In this document: in pieces, positions 4,418 through 5,118 of the stretch
Numbering within the stretch: the first letter of the stretch is position 1
How the letters are laid out: the number at the start of each line of letters is the position of its first letter
From: Candidatus Woesearchaeota archaeon
Lineage (GTDB): Archaea; Nanobdellota; Nanobdellia; Woesearchaeales; 21-14-0-10-32-9
Reading direction: 5' to 3'
DNA length: 5,118 nt
Assembly (NCBI GenBank): GCA_007117145.1
Contig: SKHC01000071.1
Location: 1-5,118 of the forward strand
Notes under the pieces: generated by a model
Told to the model about the DNA's origin: nothing
The model's database searches: none
The model's input: the letters and a program-made list of their open reading frames with translations, nothing else
Program-made: the position numbers and the translations under genes

Positions 4418-4744
4418 CTATTTTTTGAAAATAGTCCTCGGCTTTCTCCTAACTACTTGCTGAGGATCTGTAAGTAAATGATACTTTAATAAGAAAACTA
4501 GCAGTATCAAGCTTAAAAAACTGCTTTTAACAAAATACCTAATTGAACTTACAACGTCTATGTCAAATCTTAATATGTATATTAAATCAAAGAGCATAAA
4601 ACCTACGGCTGCTATGAGAAAATATAAGTATTCTACCTTGTAACCTTTGATGTATGCGTCCCTGAATAAGAAATATGTAACGAAAACTAAGAACATTGAG
4701 ATTAGAAAATTTGCAATTTCCACAACGAATTCTAAAGTAATCAT
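4418..4744 (-). CDS. Small three-helix membrane protein, unrecognised
   Basis: This 108-residue protein has three hydrophobic helices at about 5-27, 38-60 and 70-88, and a basic C-terminal tail (VVRRKPRTIFKK). The basic loop RDAYIKGYK after helix 1 suggests that loop is cytoplasmic, though the C-terminal tail is basic too, so topology is uncertain. Helix 2 contains an Asp (LFDLIYIL). I recognise no family. The start is supported by a TTTTTAAAT box centred 26 nt before the ATG and no Shine-Dalgarno, as in other leaderless genes here. A 7-bp hairpin (CTATTTT/AAAATAG, 4418-4434) covers its last codons. The gene sits between tRNA-Thr on the opposite strand and the tRNA operon downstream, and nothing in this context points to a function. 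Confidence 0.7.
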   Translation of the reverse strand: MITLEFVVEIANFLISMFLVFVTYFLFRDAYIKGYKVEYLYFLIAAVGFMLFDLIYILRFDIDVVSSIRYFVKSSFLSLILLVFLLKYHLLTDPQQVVRRKPRTIFKK

Positions 4745-4765
4745 TGTAATTAATGATAGATTAAC

Positions 4766-4774
4766 ATTTAAAAA
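4766..4774 (-). promoter_or_regulatory. TATA box of the three-helix membrane protein gene
   Basis: The minus strand reads TTTTTAAAT, centred 26 nt before the ATG at 4744. It is about 20 bp from the plus-strand TATA box of tRNA-Thr, so the two genes share a compact divergent promoter region. Confidence 0.5.
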
Positions 4775-4792
4775 CTTTACTTATTAAAAAAT

Positions 4793-4802
4793 TTTATAAA
4801 TA
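4793..4802 (+). promoter_or_regulatory. TATA box of tRNA-Thr
   Basis: TTTATAAATA is centred about 28 nt before the first base of the tRNA and is preceded by an A-rich run that can act as BRE. It is the closest match to a consensus archaeal TATA box in the window. Confidence 0.7.
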
Positions 4803-4824
4803 AACCCTTATTGCACGATTACAT

Positions 4825-4897
4825 GCCTCTTTAGCTCAGCCGGTAGAGCGTTACCTTGGTAAGGTAAAGGTCCCGAGTTCAAATCTCGGAAGAGGCT
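4825..4897 (+). tRNA. tRNA-Thr (GGU)
   Basis: This 73-nt gene has an acceptor stem GCCTCTT/AAGAGGC with T73, as in many archaeal threonine tRNAs. The D-arm is GCTC/GAGC with AGCCGGTA, the anticodon stem TTACC/GGTAA with loop TTGGTAA (anticodon GGT), and the T-arm CCGAGTTCAAATCTCGG. No intron and no encoded CCA. It decodes ACC and ACU. It stands alone, opposite in strand to the other three tRNA genes. Confidence 0.96.
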
Positions 4898-4903
4898 TTA
4901 AAG

Positions 4904-4941
4904 TTCGGAAATCTTCCGAAGTTCATCGAATATCTTCCGAA
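4904..4941. repeat. Repeated palindromic element ATCTTCCGAA upstream of the last gene
   Basis: TTCGGAA and TTCCGAA (4904-4910 and 4914-4920) form a perfect inverted repeat around ATC. The half ATCTTCCGAA occurs again at 4932-4941, exactly 21 bp (two helical turns) downstream, preceded by the imperfect partner TCATCGAA. The block ends 16 bp before the TATA box of the last gene, a position suited to a regulator. The first hairpin could also mark the 3' end of tRNA-Thr, but it has no T-tract behind it. Confidence 0.5.
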
Positions 4942-4957
4942 AAATAAGCGATAACTC

Positions 4958-4965
4958 TTATAAAT
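4958..4965 (+). promoter_or_regulatory. TATA box of the truncated last gene
   Basis: TTATAAAT lies about 60 nt before the ATG at 5023. A start near 4987 would give a leader of about 36 nt holding the Shine-Dalgarno at 5010-5017. Confidence 0.5.
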
Positions 4966-5009
4966 TTCTAAATGCAAAAAAGTATTAGTAGAAATACAAA
5001 AAATTTAAT

Positions 5010-5017
5010 AGGAGGAG
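5010..5017 (+). promoter_or_regulatory. Strong Shine-Dalgarno AGGAGGAG
   Basis: AGGAGGAG ends 5 nt before the ATG at 5023 and is the best ribosome binding site in the window. It decides the start of the truncated gene and suggests high expression. Confidence 0.75.
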
Positions 5018-5022
5018 ATACA

Positions 5023-5118
5023 ATGTCAAGTCAAGCATTAGAACAAATGTTAGAAAACAGTTTTGCACCAAGCATCGGACAAAGTAGCATGTATCAAACA
5101 ATCGATACATATATAGGA
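5023..5118 (+). CDS. 5' end of a protein gene, cut by the window edge
   Basis: Thirty-two codons are open from the ATG to the window end, beginning MSSQALEQMLENSF and continuing with APSIGQSSMYQTID. The segment is polar, rich in Ser, Gln and Met, has no signal peptide and is not enough to identify a family. The strong Shine-Dalgarno, a separate TATA box and the palindromic repeat upstream argue that it is a real, well-expressed and probably regulated gene. Confidence 0.7.
   Translation, partial: MSSQALEQMLENSFAPSIGQSSMYQTIDTYIG

Noticed and set aside
4904..4920. Hairpin as the terminator of tRNA-Thr
   Set aside because: No T-tract follows, and one half recurs 21 bp downstream toward the next promoter, which fits a regulatory site better.

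Overview
The window looks like part of an AT-rich archaeal genome, most likely from a DPANN-type lineage (Nano-, Woese- or Pacearchaeota-like). Several signs point this way. Two tRNA genes carry introns framed by bulge-helix-bulge (BHB) motifs. No tRNA encodes CCA. Isoleucine has a UAU-anticodon tRNA. Most protein genes have a T-rich TATA box centred 26-27 nt before the start codon and no Shine-Dalgarno, the pattern of leaderless archaeal transcripts. The lineage below domain level is inference.

Left part (1-2691). A plus-strand gene with a winged-helix N-terminus (164-1045) meets a PIN-domain ribonuclease gene tail to tail (1391-978, minus), and their 3' ends overlap by 68 bp. Behind the PIN gene, also on the minus strand, is a TspO/MBR-type (tryptophan-rich sensory protein) membrane gene. 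It is interrupted by an in-frame TAA at 1663-1665; the missing C-terminus (two more membrane helices) continues in the same frame to a triple stop TAG-TGA-TAA at 1503-1495. Upstream is a NudB-like NUDIX hydrolase gene (2691-2278) with a perfect 10-1-10 palindrome over its promoter.

Middle part (2692-4053). A short divergent intergenic region leads into two plus-strand genes: an unrecognised 107-residue protein, and a membrane-associated zinc metallopeptidase with HEYTH and a likely third-ligand glutamate. A strong GC hairpin (4019-4053) separates this unit from a convergent tRNA cluster and probably terminates both.

Right part (4063-5118). A tight minus-strand tRNA operon runs Gly(GCC), Ile(UAU), Glu(UUC). 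tRNA-Gly has a 32-nt intron in its T-loop (59/60), and tRNA-Ile has a 34-nt intron at the canonical 37/38 site. Next come a small three-helix membrane protein gene on the minus strand and a plus-strand tRNA-Thr(GGU). Last is the 5' end of a gene cut by the window edge, with a strong Shine-Dalgarno and a repeated palindromic element upstream.

I see no mobile element, CRISPR array or rRNA. The most notable items are the T-loop intron, the tRNA-Ile(UAU), and the TspO gene with an internal ochre codon and a triple stop.
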